Assembly (NCBI RefSeq): GCF_000739595.1
Contig: NZ_BBJP01000001.1
Location: forward strand, 19,657 to 83,656
From: Halorubrum halophilum
GTDB taxonomy: Archaea > Halobacteriota > Halobacteria > Halobacteriales > Haloferacaceae
Reading direction: 5' to 3'
DNA length: 64,000 bases
Part shown: piece after piece, positions 43,425-51,347 of the stretch
Position numbering within the stretch: position 1 is the stretch's first letter
Layout: each line of letters opens with the position of its first letter
Translations under genes and position numbers: made by a program
The notes under the pieces: generated by a model
The model's database searches: none
Told to the model about the DNA's origin: nothing
Seen by the model: the letters and a program-made list of their open reading frames with translations, nothing else

Positions 43425-44447
43425 ATGGACACGCGAACTGCCCTCCTGGCGGCCGCCGCCGCGCTCCTGCTCGCGGGCGCGATCGGCGCCGTCGCCGCGC
43501 CGGACGCCATCGTCGACCCCAGAGAGGCCGACGAACGCCCCGGCGACGTACGCATCGTCGACACGGTCGTCTCGCCGGGTGAAGTGCGCGGCGAGACCGC
43601 GGAGCTCCGGCTCGGAGTCGACCTCCGACACCGGGGCTCGACCGTCGAGAATGTCACGGTCCGCCACCGCGCGATCGGCGCCGACTCGGGACTCCTCGTC
43701 GACGAGACGACGGTCGACGTCGGCGACGTGGACGGCGGCGGCGAACGGACGATAAACGGGTCCGTCGACGTGGACCGCGCCGGCGGCTACCGGATCGAGA
43801 CCGTCGTTTTCGCCGACGGCGAGCGGCGCGCCAGCCAGACGACCCGCGTCGGCGGCGTCGCGGCACTCACGCCCGACTACGCCGACTCGCGCGTCGGCTT
43901 CACCGAGGGGAACGTCTGGCCGACCGTCGCGGTCAGCGTGCGCGAGGCCGACAACGAGACCGCGACGCTGTCGGTGTCGATCTCGGTGACGAACCGCGGC
44001 GACGCTGCCTCGGAGCCGCTCGACCTCCGGGTGCTACTCCGGCAGTCGGAGTCGAACGTGATCGCCGACGAGGCGAGCGAGACGGTCGGCGAGGTGCGGC
44101 CCGGCCGGACCGACACTGTGACGACGACCGTCGAGGTGCCCGCCAACTACAACTACTACGTCGACGCCGCGCTGTGGAGCGACGACGTGCTCATCGACGA
44201 GACGCAGGGCGTCGCCAACCTGAACCCCCGCGAGACGATCAGCGCGAACCAGACGGTCGAGGAGGTCGATTTCGCCGTCGAGGACTTCACGCGAGGCGAG
44301 GGCGCCGACGACGCGGCGGGCGACGGCGCCGCTCCCGATCGGGGCGCCGACGGTAGCAGCGGCGGGGACTCCACGCCCGGGTTCGGCCCCCTCGTCGCGC
44401 TCGTCGCGCTCGTCGTCGCGGCCCTCGTCGCACGGAGGCGACCATGA
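43425..44447 (+). CDS. Secreted surface protein with PGF-CTERM-like anchor
   Basis: 340 residues from ATG 43425. A signal peptide (residues 1-24) precedes beta-rich repeated domains with Asn-containing sequons (for example NVTV, NGSV, NETA), compatible with N-glycosylation. The C-terminus has a Gly/Ser/Asp-rich stalk, then the tripartite end STPGFGPLVALVALVVAALV followed by ARRRP, resembling the PGF-CTERM signal processed by archaeosortase. This points to covalent anchoring at the cell surface. The next gene starts at the stop (ATGA overlap). Confidence 0.8.
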   Translation: MDTRTALLAAAAALLLAGAIGAVAAPDAIVDPREADERPGDVRIVDTVVSPGEVRGETAELRLGVDLRHRGSTVENVTVRHRAIGADSGLLVDETTVDVGDVDGGGERTINGSVDVDRAGGYRIETVVFADGERRASQTTRVGGVAALTPDYADSRVGFTEGNVWPTVAVSVREADNETATLSVSISVTNRGDAASEPLDLRVLLRQSESNVIADEASETVGEVRPGRTDTVTTTVEVPANYNYYVDAALWSDDVLIDETQGVANLNPRETISANQTVEEVDFAVEDFTRGEGADDAAGDGAAPDRGADGSSGGDSTPGFGPLVALVALVVAALVARRRP

Positions 44448-44881
44448 CGGACGAGCGCGACCGCGCCGACCCGAGCAGCGACCCCAACACCAGCCCCGAC
44501 GACACCACCGACACACCCACCGGATCCATGAGCGACATCACCGCCGACGACACGGCAGACGACACCGCACCGCGCACGAGTGACTTCGAGGGCGACGCGA
44601 ACGAGGACGACGGCCGGTTCGGTCGGCTCTCGACCGACGACCTCCGCGGGCTCATCGACCGGATCGGGCTGGCGGCGCTGATCCTGCTCGCGCTGATCGC
44701 CGGCTGGAGCTTCTACAGTCAGGCCGGGCGGGCGATCCGGACGTGGCTCGACCCGGCCTACCAGCCGATCGCCCTCGCGGCGTTCAACCTCGCGGTGCTG
44801 CTGGTCGCGCTCGCGGGCGTCGCCCACCAGCTCTACCGGATCCGCCGGAGCGAGCAGGGCGGCGCCGAAGGAGGCGAGTAG
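44444..44881 (+). CDS. Small acidic membrane protein, coupled to the surface protein
   Basis: 145 residues; ATG 44444 overlaps the preceding stop codon (ATGA). The first 60 residues are Asp/Thr-rich and disordered. Two helices follow (LAALILLALIAGWSFYSQAG and ALAAFNLAVLLVALAGVAHQ) and a charged tail. No family recognised. Translational coupling suggests it assists or accompanies the surface protein. Confidence 0.75.
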   Translation: MTDERDRADPSSDPNTSPDDTTDTPTGSMSDITADDTADDTAPRTSDFEGDANEDDGRFGRLSTDDLRGLIDRIGLAALILLALIAGWSFYSQAGRAIRTWLDPAYQPIALAAFNLAVLLVALAGVAHQLYRIRRSEQGGAEGGE

Positions 44882-44923
44882 CGGTCGAGCCGTCGGCCCC
44901 GAACCGTTCGTCCTCGACGGCGC

Positions 44924-45256
44924 CTACTCCTCGGGGAGGTCGTCGGTGTTCGTCGGAACCTGCTCGACCTGTCCCGCGAGCGTCGCCGCGTCGCCCGCGA
45001 CGGTAGAGGCGTCGACGCCCGCCTCGCTCGCGACCAGTCGGACGTGCGCGGCCAAGAGCGCCAGCGCGCGGAGGCCCTCGTTCTCCGCGTCGCCGCCGCC
45101 CCGCTGGGCGAAGGTGGTGTCGACCTCGCCCTCGCGGACGACGCCGACGTGGACCGCTTCGATCCCCTCACCGTCGAGGAGGTCGCGGGCGCGGGCGATC
45201 TCCGCGGCGAACGGATCGTCGGCCGATTCGTCTGCGGGAACCTCGTCGTCGCTCAT
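44924..45256 (-). CDS. Small acidic haloarchaeal protein downstream of the Rieske gene
   Basis: 110 residues, ATG 45256. DDPFAAEIARARDLLDGEGI and HVGVVREGEVDTTFAQRGGG are its most structured parts; the rest is acidic helix (VDASTVAGDAATLAGQVEQV). No catalytic motif. It lies 60 bases after the Rieske gene on the same strand, so it is probably in the same operon. Function unknown. Confidence 0.7.
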   Translation of the reverse strand: MSDDEVPADESADDPFAAEIARARDLLDGEGIEAVHVGVVREGEVDTTFAQRGGGDAENEGLRALALLAAHVRLVASEAGVDASTVAGDAATLAGQVEQVPTNTDDLPEE

Positions 45257-45315
45257 GGAGAGGCGTACGCGAAGCGGAGAGAAAAGCGCGGCGCCCGTCG
45301 GGGGCGGGGACGAGG

Positions 45316-46158
45316 CTACTCGTCCGGACGCGGCCGGGCGATGAACAGCGACTCTTCGAGCGTGAACGGGTCGTACACCGACTGGTGACAGACGCAGTAG
45401 GTCCCGTTTGCGGCGTCGTACCGAGCCGACTCTTCGAGCACCTTGTAGTCGGGGATACAGCAGAAGTGCGTGCAGACGTTGAGGTACGCGACGAACCCCT
45501 GGTCGGTTGACGCTTCGAGCCACTCGTCGTTCGAGTTCTCGACCGCCTCCTCGATCCGCGGCGAGCGGATGACGGTCGCGTTCAGGCTCGTGTCGGCGTC
45601 TTGCGACCGCCACGTGACGGACGCCGGCTTCCCGACGCCGTCGTCGCCGATTCCGTTGCCCCACTCGGTGTAGTCGTCGAAGTCGTCGACGTGGATCTGG
45701 TCGCCCGCGTCGTACGTCTCGTCCTGCCAGTCATACTTGCCGGACGCGGCGCGGAACAGGTTGTCCGACTCGTAGCTCGGAGAGACATTCTCCTGTGATT
45801 CGACGCCGCAGTACTGGAACCACGCACCGGAGTAGGTCCTCCCGCCGAGCTGCTCCTGTGCGACCTCGATCTCTTGGCCTTCCTGCGTGACGGTCTGCGT
45901 CTCCGGCCAGATCCCGCGGATGTAGCCGTCGTCGGTAACCTCAAGCGGGATCTGCGGGAGGCCGCGCGGCGCCGGGCCGCCGGTCTTGGCGATCGACATC
46001 GCGACGGTCGACCCGCCGCCGACGCCGCCCGCGGTCGTCAGGGTGTTCACCGTCGCCGACCCCATCGCGCCGACCCCCGCGAGGGCCGCGCCGCCGACGA
46101 CGCCCTTGACGAAGCGGCGCCGACCGGACTCGGCCGGATACTTGTCGGACTGACTCAT
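45316..46158 (-). CDS. Tat-exported Rieske iron-sulfur protein
   Basis: 280 residues. A twin-Arg signal (RRRFVKGVVGGAALAGVGAM) is followed by a large domain and the C-terminal cluster-binding loops CTHFCC near residue 232 and CHQSVYDP near 257 (two Cys and two His for 2Fe-2S). It fits the Rieske subunit of a haloarchaeal cytochrome bc-type complex that moves electrons from quinol to a copper or haem acceptor. The cytochrome b subunits (petB/petD types) usually adjacent are not in this stretch. TATA-like sequence upstream near 46180. Confidence 0.87.
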   Translation of the reverse strand: MSQSDKYPAESGRRRFVKGVVGGAALAGVGAMGSATVNTLTTAGGVGGGSTVAMSIAKTGGPAPRGLPQIPLEVTDDGYIRGIWPETQTVTQEGQEIEVAQEQLGGRTYSGAWFQYCGVESQENVSPSYESDNLFRAASGKYDWQDETYDAGDQIHVDDFDDYTEWGNGIGDDGVGKPASVTWRSQDADTSLNATVIRSPRIEEAVENSNDEWLEASTDQGFVAYLNVCTHFCCIPDYKVLEESARYDAANGTYCVCHQSVYDPFTLEESLFIARPRPDE

Positions 46159-46320
46159 ACGTGTTGTTCGGGTTGGACCGGTAAAAAGGGTGACGAACCC
46201 GTCCCTGAGCGTAACGACAAGCGAGTCGCCGGCGCTCGGCGGTCGCGCTCGCTCCCGTGATGTCGAATGATCGATTAAGACGTTTACTCAAAACTGAGGC
46301 AAACATTCGTTCGGGCATCG

Positions 46321-46328
46321 CTTTTAAC
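46321..46328 (+). promoter_or_regulatory. TATA box of ppc
   Basis: CTTTTAAC lies 26 bases before the ATG at 46354, so transcription should start at or next to the start codon and the mRNA is expected to be leaderless. Confidence 0.7.
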
Positions 46329-46353
46329 CGACCACGATGGGTGTATCTGTGGT

Positions 46354-49056
46354 ATGGTGTTGCACAATCGAGACGTGCGGACGGACGTGCGCGAGCTCGG
46401 CGCGCTCGTGGGAGACGTCCTCGCCGCGCAGGCCTCCACCGAGGCGTACGAGACCGTCGAGGACCTTCGAAACGCGGCGATCGACTACCGACGCGGCGAC
46501 GCGACGAGCCGGGAGGCCCTCCACGAGTCGGTCGGCGATCTGTCGACGACCCGAGAGGAGATCGTCGCCCGCGCGTTCACGACCTACTTCGAGCTGATCA
46601 ACCTCGCCGAGGAGCGCGAGCGAGTTCGTGCCATCCGGGGCGCCGACGAGGAGGGAGCGCTCCACGACTCCTTCGACGCCACGATCGCCGAGTTCGCCGA
46701 GGCGGGCGTCGAGCCCGACGAGCTCCGAGAGCTGTTGGAGGACGTGCTCATCGAGCCGACCTTCACCGCCCATCCCACCGAGGCGCGGCGAGCCACGGTG
46801 AAGGCGAAGCTCCGGTCGATCGCCAACCACCTGGAGGAGCTCGACGAGCGCAACCTCACCGAGCGGGAACGCAACGGGATCTGGCGCGACGTCACCGCCG
46901 AGGTGACCAGCCTCTGGGGCACCCGACAGGTACGCCAGCGCAGTCCGGAGCCGGAAGACGAGGCGCGCAACGTCCAGTGGTACCTGGAGAACACCCTCTT
47001 CGACGTCGTCGGCGACGCCTACGAGGAGTTCGAAGAGACCATCTCGAAGGAGTACGACGACGTGGACTGCCCCAAGCTCTTCGAGTTCCGCTCGTGGGCG
47101 GGCTCCGACCGCGACGGCAACCCGTTCGTCACGCCGGAGGTCACCGACGAGACACTGGGGCGTCAACGCGAGATCGCCGTCGAGAAGTACCGCGACCGGT
47201 GTAAGCGGCTCTCGGCCGTGTTGAGCCAGGACGGCGAGCGCTACGCGATCGACGACAAGCTCGCCGAGTCGCTGGCGGCCGACGCCGAGCGGTTCCCGAC
47301 GGTCGTCGAGGAGGCGCGCGAGCGGTACCCCGACGAGCCGTACCGCCAGAAGCTCCGCCTGATGCGCGAGCGGCTCGACCGGGTCGACGACGTGCGCCCC
47401 GGCGAGTACCCCGACGGCGACGCGTTCCTCGCCGACCTCGACGTGATCGCCGACTCGCTGGCGGCCGACGGGCAGGACACGGTCCGCGAGTCGTTCGTCG
47501 AACCGCTCCGCCGGCAGGTCGACACGTTCGGGTTCACGCTCGCGTCGCTGGACCTCCGCGACCACCGCGAGAACCACACCGAGGCCGTCGCCGAGGCGGT
47601 CGCGACCGAGGGCGTCGACTACCGCGAGATGGACGAGGACGCCCGGCAGGAGTTCCTCACCGAGGCGATCCTCCAAGAGGACCCGGTCGTCGACGCCGAC
47701 GAGCCTGGCGACGTCTCCGAGACCACCGAGCGGGTGCTCCGTCGGTTCCAAGAGTTCGCCGAGTGGCAGGACGAGTACGGCGCGCAGGCGATCGACACGT
47801 ACTGCATCTCGATGACGGAGGAGCCGAGCCACGTGCTCGAAGTGCTCTTCCTCGCCGATCAGGTCGGCGTCGTCTCGCTGCCGGACCACTGCGGGCTCGA
47901 CGTGGTCCCCCTGCTCGAGACCGAGTCCGCGCTCAACGGCGCCGAGCGCATCCTCGGGGAGCTGTTCGACAACGAGGCGTACGCGACCGCGCTGGAGGTC
48001 CGCGGAGAGATCCAGGAGGTCATGCTCGGCTACTCCGACTCCAACAAGGAGAACGGCTTCCTCGCCGCGAACTGGGACCTCTACGAGAACCAGCGTCAGA
48101 TCGCCCGGTTCTGCCGCGAGGAGGACGTCACCCTCCGGCTGTTCCACGGGCGGGGCGGCTCCATCTCGCGGGGGGGCGGCCCGATGAACGAGGCGCTGCT
48201 CGCGCTTCCCAACGAGACCGTCACGGGACAGGTGAAGTTCACCGAGCAGGGCGAGGCGATCGCGGAGAAGTACGCCAACCCGCGGATCGCCGAGCGCGAG
48301 CTCGAACAGATGCTCGACGCGCAGATCCGCGCCCGCCACGAGGCGAACGAGGAGCCCACCGAGGACGTGCCCGAGGAGTGGGTCGACGCGATGGAGACGA
48401 TGGCGCCCGCCGCCCGCGAGACGTACCGCGATCTCCTGAACACGGACGGGTTCGTCTCCTACTTCGGACAGGCGACGCCCATCTCCGTCGTCGAGAACCT
48501 CAACCTCGGCTCGCGGCCCGCCTCGCGCTCCGGCGAGCGCACCGTCGAGGACCTCCGCGCGATCCCGTGGGTGTTCTCGTGGACCCAGACTCGACTCATC
48601 CTCCCGGGCTGGTACTCGCTCGCGTCCGGGCTCGACGCCTACCTCGACGAGGTCGGCGAGGAGGCGGGCCTCGAAACGCTCCGAGAGATGTACGCGGAGT
48701 GGCCGTTCTTCCGCACCACCCTCGACAACGCCGCGCTCGCGCTCGCCCGCACCGATCCCGAGATCGCCGCCGAGTACGCCGACCTCGCGGACGACGACCT
48801 CCGCGAGCGCTTCTTCCCCGAACTCATCGGCGAGTACGAGCGCGGACGCGAACTCGTCTTGGCGATCAGCGGCCGCGACGACCTGATTCGTCGCGAGTGG
48901 CTCGAAGAGAGCCTCGACCGGCGGAACCCCTACGTCGACCCGCTGAACCTGCTGCAGGCCGACCTGCTCGGGCGAACTCACCGCACCGAAGAGGAGGAGC
49001 GAACCCTCCGGCTCACCGTCAACGGCATCGCCGCCGGGATGAAGAACACGGGATAG
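46354..49056 (+). CDS. ppc: Phosphoenolpyruvate carboxylase
   Basis: 900 residues, the length of bacterial-type PEPC. Conserved motifs: FTAHPTEARR near residue 137 (catalytic His), GSDRDGNPFV near 250, MLGYSDSNKENGF near 556, FHGRGGSISRGGGP near 599, QTRLILPGW near 748, and the C-terminal NG (residues 892-893) near the C-terminus. It adds bicarbonate to phosphoenolpyruvate to make oxaloacetate, refilling the citric acid cycle. It is full length with all catalytic residues, single gene unit, and has a leaderless promoter. Confidence 0.97.
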   Translation: MVLHNRDVRTDVRELGALVGDVLAAQASTEAYETVEDLRNAAIDYRRGDATSREALHESVGDLSTTREEIVARAFTTYFELINLAEERERVRAIRGADEEGALHDSFDATIAEFAEAGVEPDELRELLEDVLIEPTFTAHPTEARRATVKAKLRSIANHLEELDERNLTERERNGIWRDVTAEVTSLWGTRQVRQRSPEPEDEARNVQWYLENTLFDVVGDAYEEFEETISKEYDDVDCPKLFEFRSWAGSDRDGNPFVTPEVTDETLGRQREIAVEKYRDRCKRLSAVLSQDGERYAIDDKLAESLAADAERFPTVVEEARERYPDEPYRQKLRLMRERLDRVDDVRPGEYPDGDAFLADLDVIADSLAADGQDTVRESFVEPLRRQVDTFGFTLASLDLRDHRENHTEAVAEAVATEGVDYREMDEDARQEFLTEAILQEDPVVDADEPGDVSETTERVLRRFQEFAEWQDEYGAQAIDTYCISMTEEPSHVLEVLFLADQVGVVSLPDHCGLDVVPLLETESALNGAERILGELFDNEAYATALEVRGEIQEVMLGYSDSNKENGFLAANWDLYENQRQIARFCREEDVTLRLFHGRGGSISRGGGPMNEALLALPNETVTGQVKFTEQGEAIAEKYANPRIAERELEQMLDAQIRARHEANEEPTEDVPEEWVDAMETMAPAARETYRDLLNTDGFVSYFGQATPISVVENLNLGSRPASRSGERTVEDLRAIPWVFSWTQTRLILPGWYSLASGLDAYLDEVGEEAGLETLREMYAEWPFFRTTLDNAALALARTDPEIAAEYADLADDDLRERFFPELIGEYERGRELVLAISGRDDLIRREWLEESLDRRNPYVDPLNLLQADLLGRTHRTEEEERTLRLTVNGIAAGMKNTG

Positions 49057-49345
49057 CCCGATAACCGCCCCGAGTGAGCCGACTCGTCCGAACACTGCCC
49101 GCACATCGCTTTTTGTCGACCGCCTCGACGACCGAAGCGACGGCTATCGATCGCAACGACCGCGGCGAGCGACTGTCAGATTCGATATAGCGATATTAGA
49201 TATATCTCGACGAACGCGAGACGATCGTCAGCAAACAGCAACGCGAGACAGAATCGCTCAGACGCCACTTATCGGGAGTAAGACGGTGTCAGTATGAGAG
49301 CCGCAGCTCGAGAGCGAGCGCGACGTACAAAAAGCGAATCGCGAT
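49057..49345. other. AT-rich intergenic DNA between ppc and rpS19e
   Basis: No gene is visible. Contains an AT-rich block with GATATAGCGATATTAGATATA (part of 49180-49205) in which GATAT and ATATC units recur, plus a GC-rich flank. It may serve as terminator region for two convergent genes. Nothing else recognised. Confidence 0.5.
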
Positions 49346-49801
49346 CTACGCGTAGCGTTCGAGTTCCGGCCGGTCGAGGTCCTCGAAGACGTCGGCGGCG
49401 ACCTCGGAGAGGAACGCCTCGCCCTCGTCGGAGACGCGGCGTCCCTCGCCGGCGGCGGTTGTCACGAGGCCGTCCTCTTCGAGGGCCTGTAGCGACGCAC
49501 GGATGAGCTTTCGGGAGCCGCCCTCGTGCTCGCCGGGGCGGACGGAGTAGCGGTTCGAGCCGCGCTTCTTCGAGCCGTACTCGGTGGCGAGCCGCTCGAT
49601 GCCGACGGGCTCGTTCTGGGCGACCTTCCGGAGGAGGCTGGCGGAGCGCACGTACCAGAAGTCCTCCTGTTCCGGCGGGAGCTCCTTGCCGGCGCCGCTC
49701 TTCGCGAACTCGACCCAGTCGGGCTCGTCGATCCGGTCCTCGAGTCGTGCGGCGACCTCCTCGATGAGGGCGTCGGCCGGCACGTCGTAGATGGTTACCA
49801 T
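49346..49801 (-). CDS. rps19e: 30S ribosomal protein S19e
   Basis: 151 residues from ATG 49801 (MVTIYDVPADALIEEVAARL), about 25 bases after a TTTAAAC TATA-like box, so leaderless. Family landmarks: DWVEFAKSGAGKELPPEQED near 30, FWYVRSASLLRKVA, GSKKRGSNRYSVRPGEHEGG and the end helices. S19e is an archaeal/eukaryotic small-subunit protein needed for 18S/16S maturation. Monocistronic here. Confidence 0.96.
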   Translation of the reverse strand: MVTIYDVPADALIEEVAARLEDRIDEPDWVEFAKSGAGKELPPEQEDFWYVRSASLLRKVAQNEPVGIERLATEYGSKKRGSNRYSVRPGEHEGGSRKLIRASLQALEEDGLVTTAAGEGRRVSDEGEAFLSEVAADVFEDLDRPELERYA

Positions 49802-49937
49802 TGCAGTGATTTTCAGCCTAACGTCGTTTAAACCCATCGTATTCGAGAAGCGTCGTGTGACCCGTTTTCACGGGTAGCGGAGCCGTAGAACGGAATCAGG
49901 AGGCCAACGTCTCGCCGTCGGACCCCCGGCCGAGGAG

Positions 49938-51281
49938 CTACTCGACGTACTCGTACTTCCGCTCGTTCATCCGGCCCCAGCCGGTGAAGACGAACTCCGC
50001 CTCCGGCTGCGTGAACTCCTCGATCTCGCGTTCGACATCCATATCGTACTCGTGAACGTCGTGCACGTCCTCGTACTCCTCCCACGTGAGGTCGTAGCGG
50101 GCGGCGAGTCGGTCGTCGATGTCGAGTGCTTCGATCTCCGCGCGCCAGCCCTCGCGGATCGCCTCCGAGTGGATCTCCGCCTGCGCGCCGGAGCCGTAGG
50201 AGGCGACGAGCAGCGTGTCGTCGACGAACGACCGGTCGCGGGTCAGGGCGTCGCGCAGCGCGCTGATGCGCGCGATGTGGACCGAGCTGGTGTACCAGTT
50301 GCCGACCTCACGGGAGAGCCCGAGCGTCGGCTCCACGGCGGTGTCGTACCACGTCTGATACTGCTCGGTGGTCTTCAGCTCGTCCATGTAGTCGCGGATC
50401 GCCTCCTCGTAGGCCTCGCGGTCCGCGTAGTCGTCCTCTCGGGGCTGTCGACCGATCTCGTCGGCGAGCGCGTCCTCGTACTCCGTGTCGCGGATGACGT
50501 GGCGATACGCGAGCAGGGCCGCCTTCCGGACCATCCCGGGGAACGGGGTGTGGAACGGCGCGTACGCGAAGTCGTCGAGCGCGATGTCGTCGGTGACGGA
50601 CTCGTAGTCCTCGAGGGCCTCCCGCATTCGAGAGAGGTACACCTGCACCGAGCGTTTCCCGTCGACGCTCGGGAACTGCTGGTTCGGCTTCAGGAAGTCC
50701 GTCTCGTCCTTCGAGCCGTACCCCTGCTCCGTCGAGAGCGCGACGATCGAGGGGTCCTCGTCGATCAACATCGCGACGGCGCCGGCGCCCTGCGTCGCCT
50801 CGCCGGGGTCGCCGCGGGCGTAGAGCGCGGTGTCCGTCGTGATCACGAGCGCCGCGCGGTCGCGGTTCCGCCCCGCCCGGATCCAGTTGTACGCGTCGTC
50901 GATCGCCTGCGTCCCCGCCAGGCAGGCGAACTTGCGCTCGCCCTTGTTGGCGTGGGTGAAGTCGCCGTCGTACACCTGCTCCAGACAGCCCGCGATGTAC
51001 GTCGATACCGGTTTCGAGTGGTCGAACGCCGACTCCGTGGCGACGTCGATCCGACCGATATCCGCCGGATCGAGCCCTTTGCGGTCCATCAGCCCTTTCG
51101 CGGCGTTCGCGCCCATCGTGACGATGTCCTCGTACACGTCCGGGAACGAGGAGTTATTGAGCCCGAGCCCCTTCGTGTACTTCTCCGGGTCGTCGCCCTT
51201 CTCCGGCGCGAACGTGCCCGGCAAGTCGAGTTTGAGCTTCCCGGTCCAGATCTCGACGGCGTCGATGCCGACTTCGGTCAT
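49938..51281 (-). CDS. hmgB: Hydroxymethylglutaryl-CoA synthase
   Basis: 447 residues. Catalytic residues: Glu in ATESAFDHSKPVS near residue 83, nucleophilic Cys in RKFACLAGTQAI near 119, His in YAPFHTPFPGMVRKA near 242. It condenses acetyl-CoA with acetoacetyl-CoA to HMG-CoA, the second step of the mevalonate pathway feeding archaeal isoprenoid lipids. The length and C-terminal extension match the haloarchaeal enzymes, which are larger than most archaeal ones. Single gene unit. Confidence 0.95.
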   Translation of the reverse strand: MTEVGIDAVEIWTGKLKLDLPGTFAPEKGDDPEKYTKGLGLNNSSFPDVYEDIVTMGANAAKGLMDRKGLDPADIGRIDVATESAFDHSKPVSTYIAGCLEQVYDGDFTHANKGERKFACLAGTQAIDDAYNWIRAGRNRDRAALVITTDTALYARGDPGEATQGAGAVAMLIDEDPSIVALSTEQGYGSKDETDFLKPNQQFPSVDGKRSVQVYLSRMREALEDYESVTDDIALDDFAYAPFHTPFPGMVRKAALLAYRHVIRDTEYEDALADEIGRQPREDDYADREAYEEAIRDYMDELKTTEQYQTWYDTAVEPTLGLSREVGNWYTSSVHIARISALRDALTRDRSFVDDTLLVASYGSGAQAEIHSEAIREGWRAEIEALDIDDRLAARYDLTWEEYEDVHDVHEYDMDVEREIEEFTQPEAEFVFTGWGRMNERKYEYVE

Positions 51282-51347
51282 ACACGGTCGTTCATGCGGC
51301 CGGCATATGGGTGTGTCGATAGTCAGTTACGTCGATCGTGGTATAAT

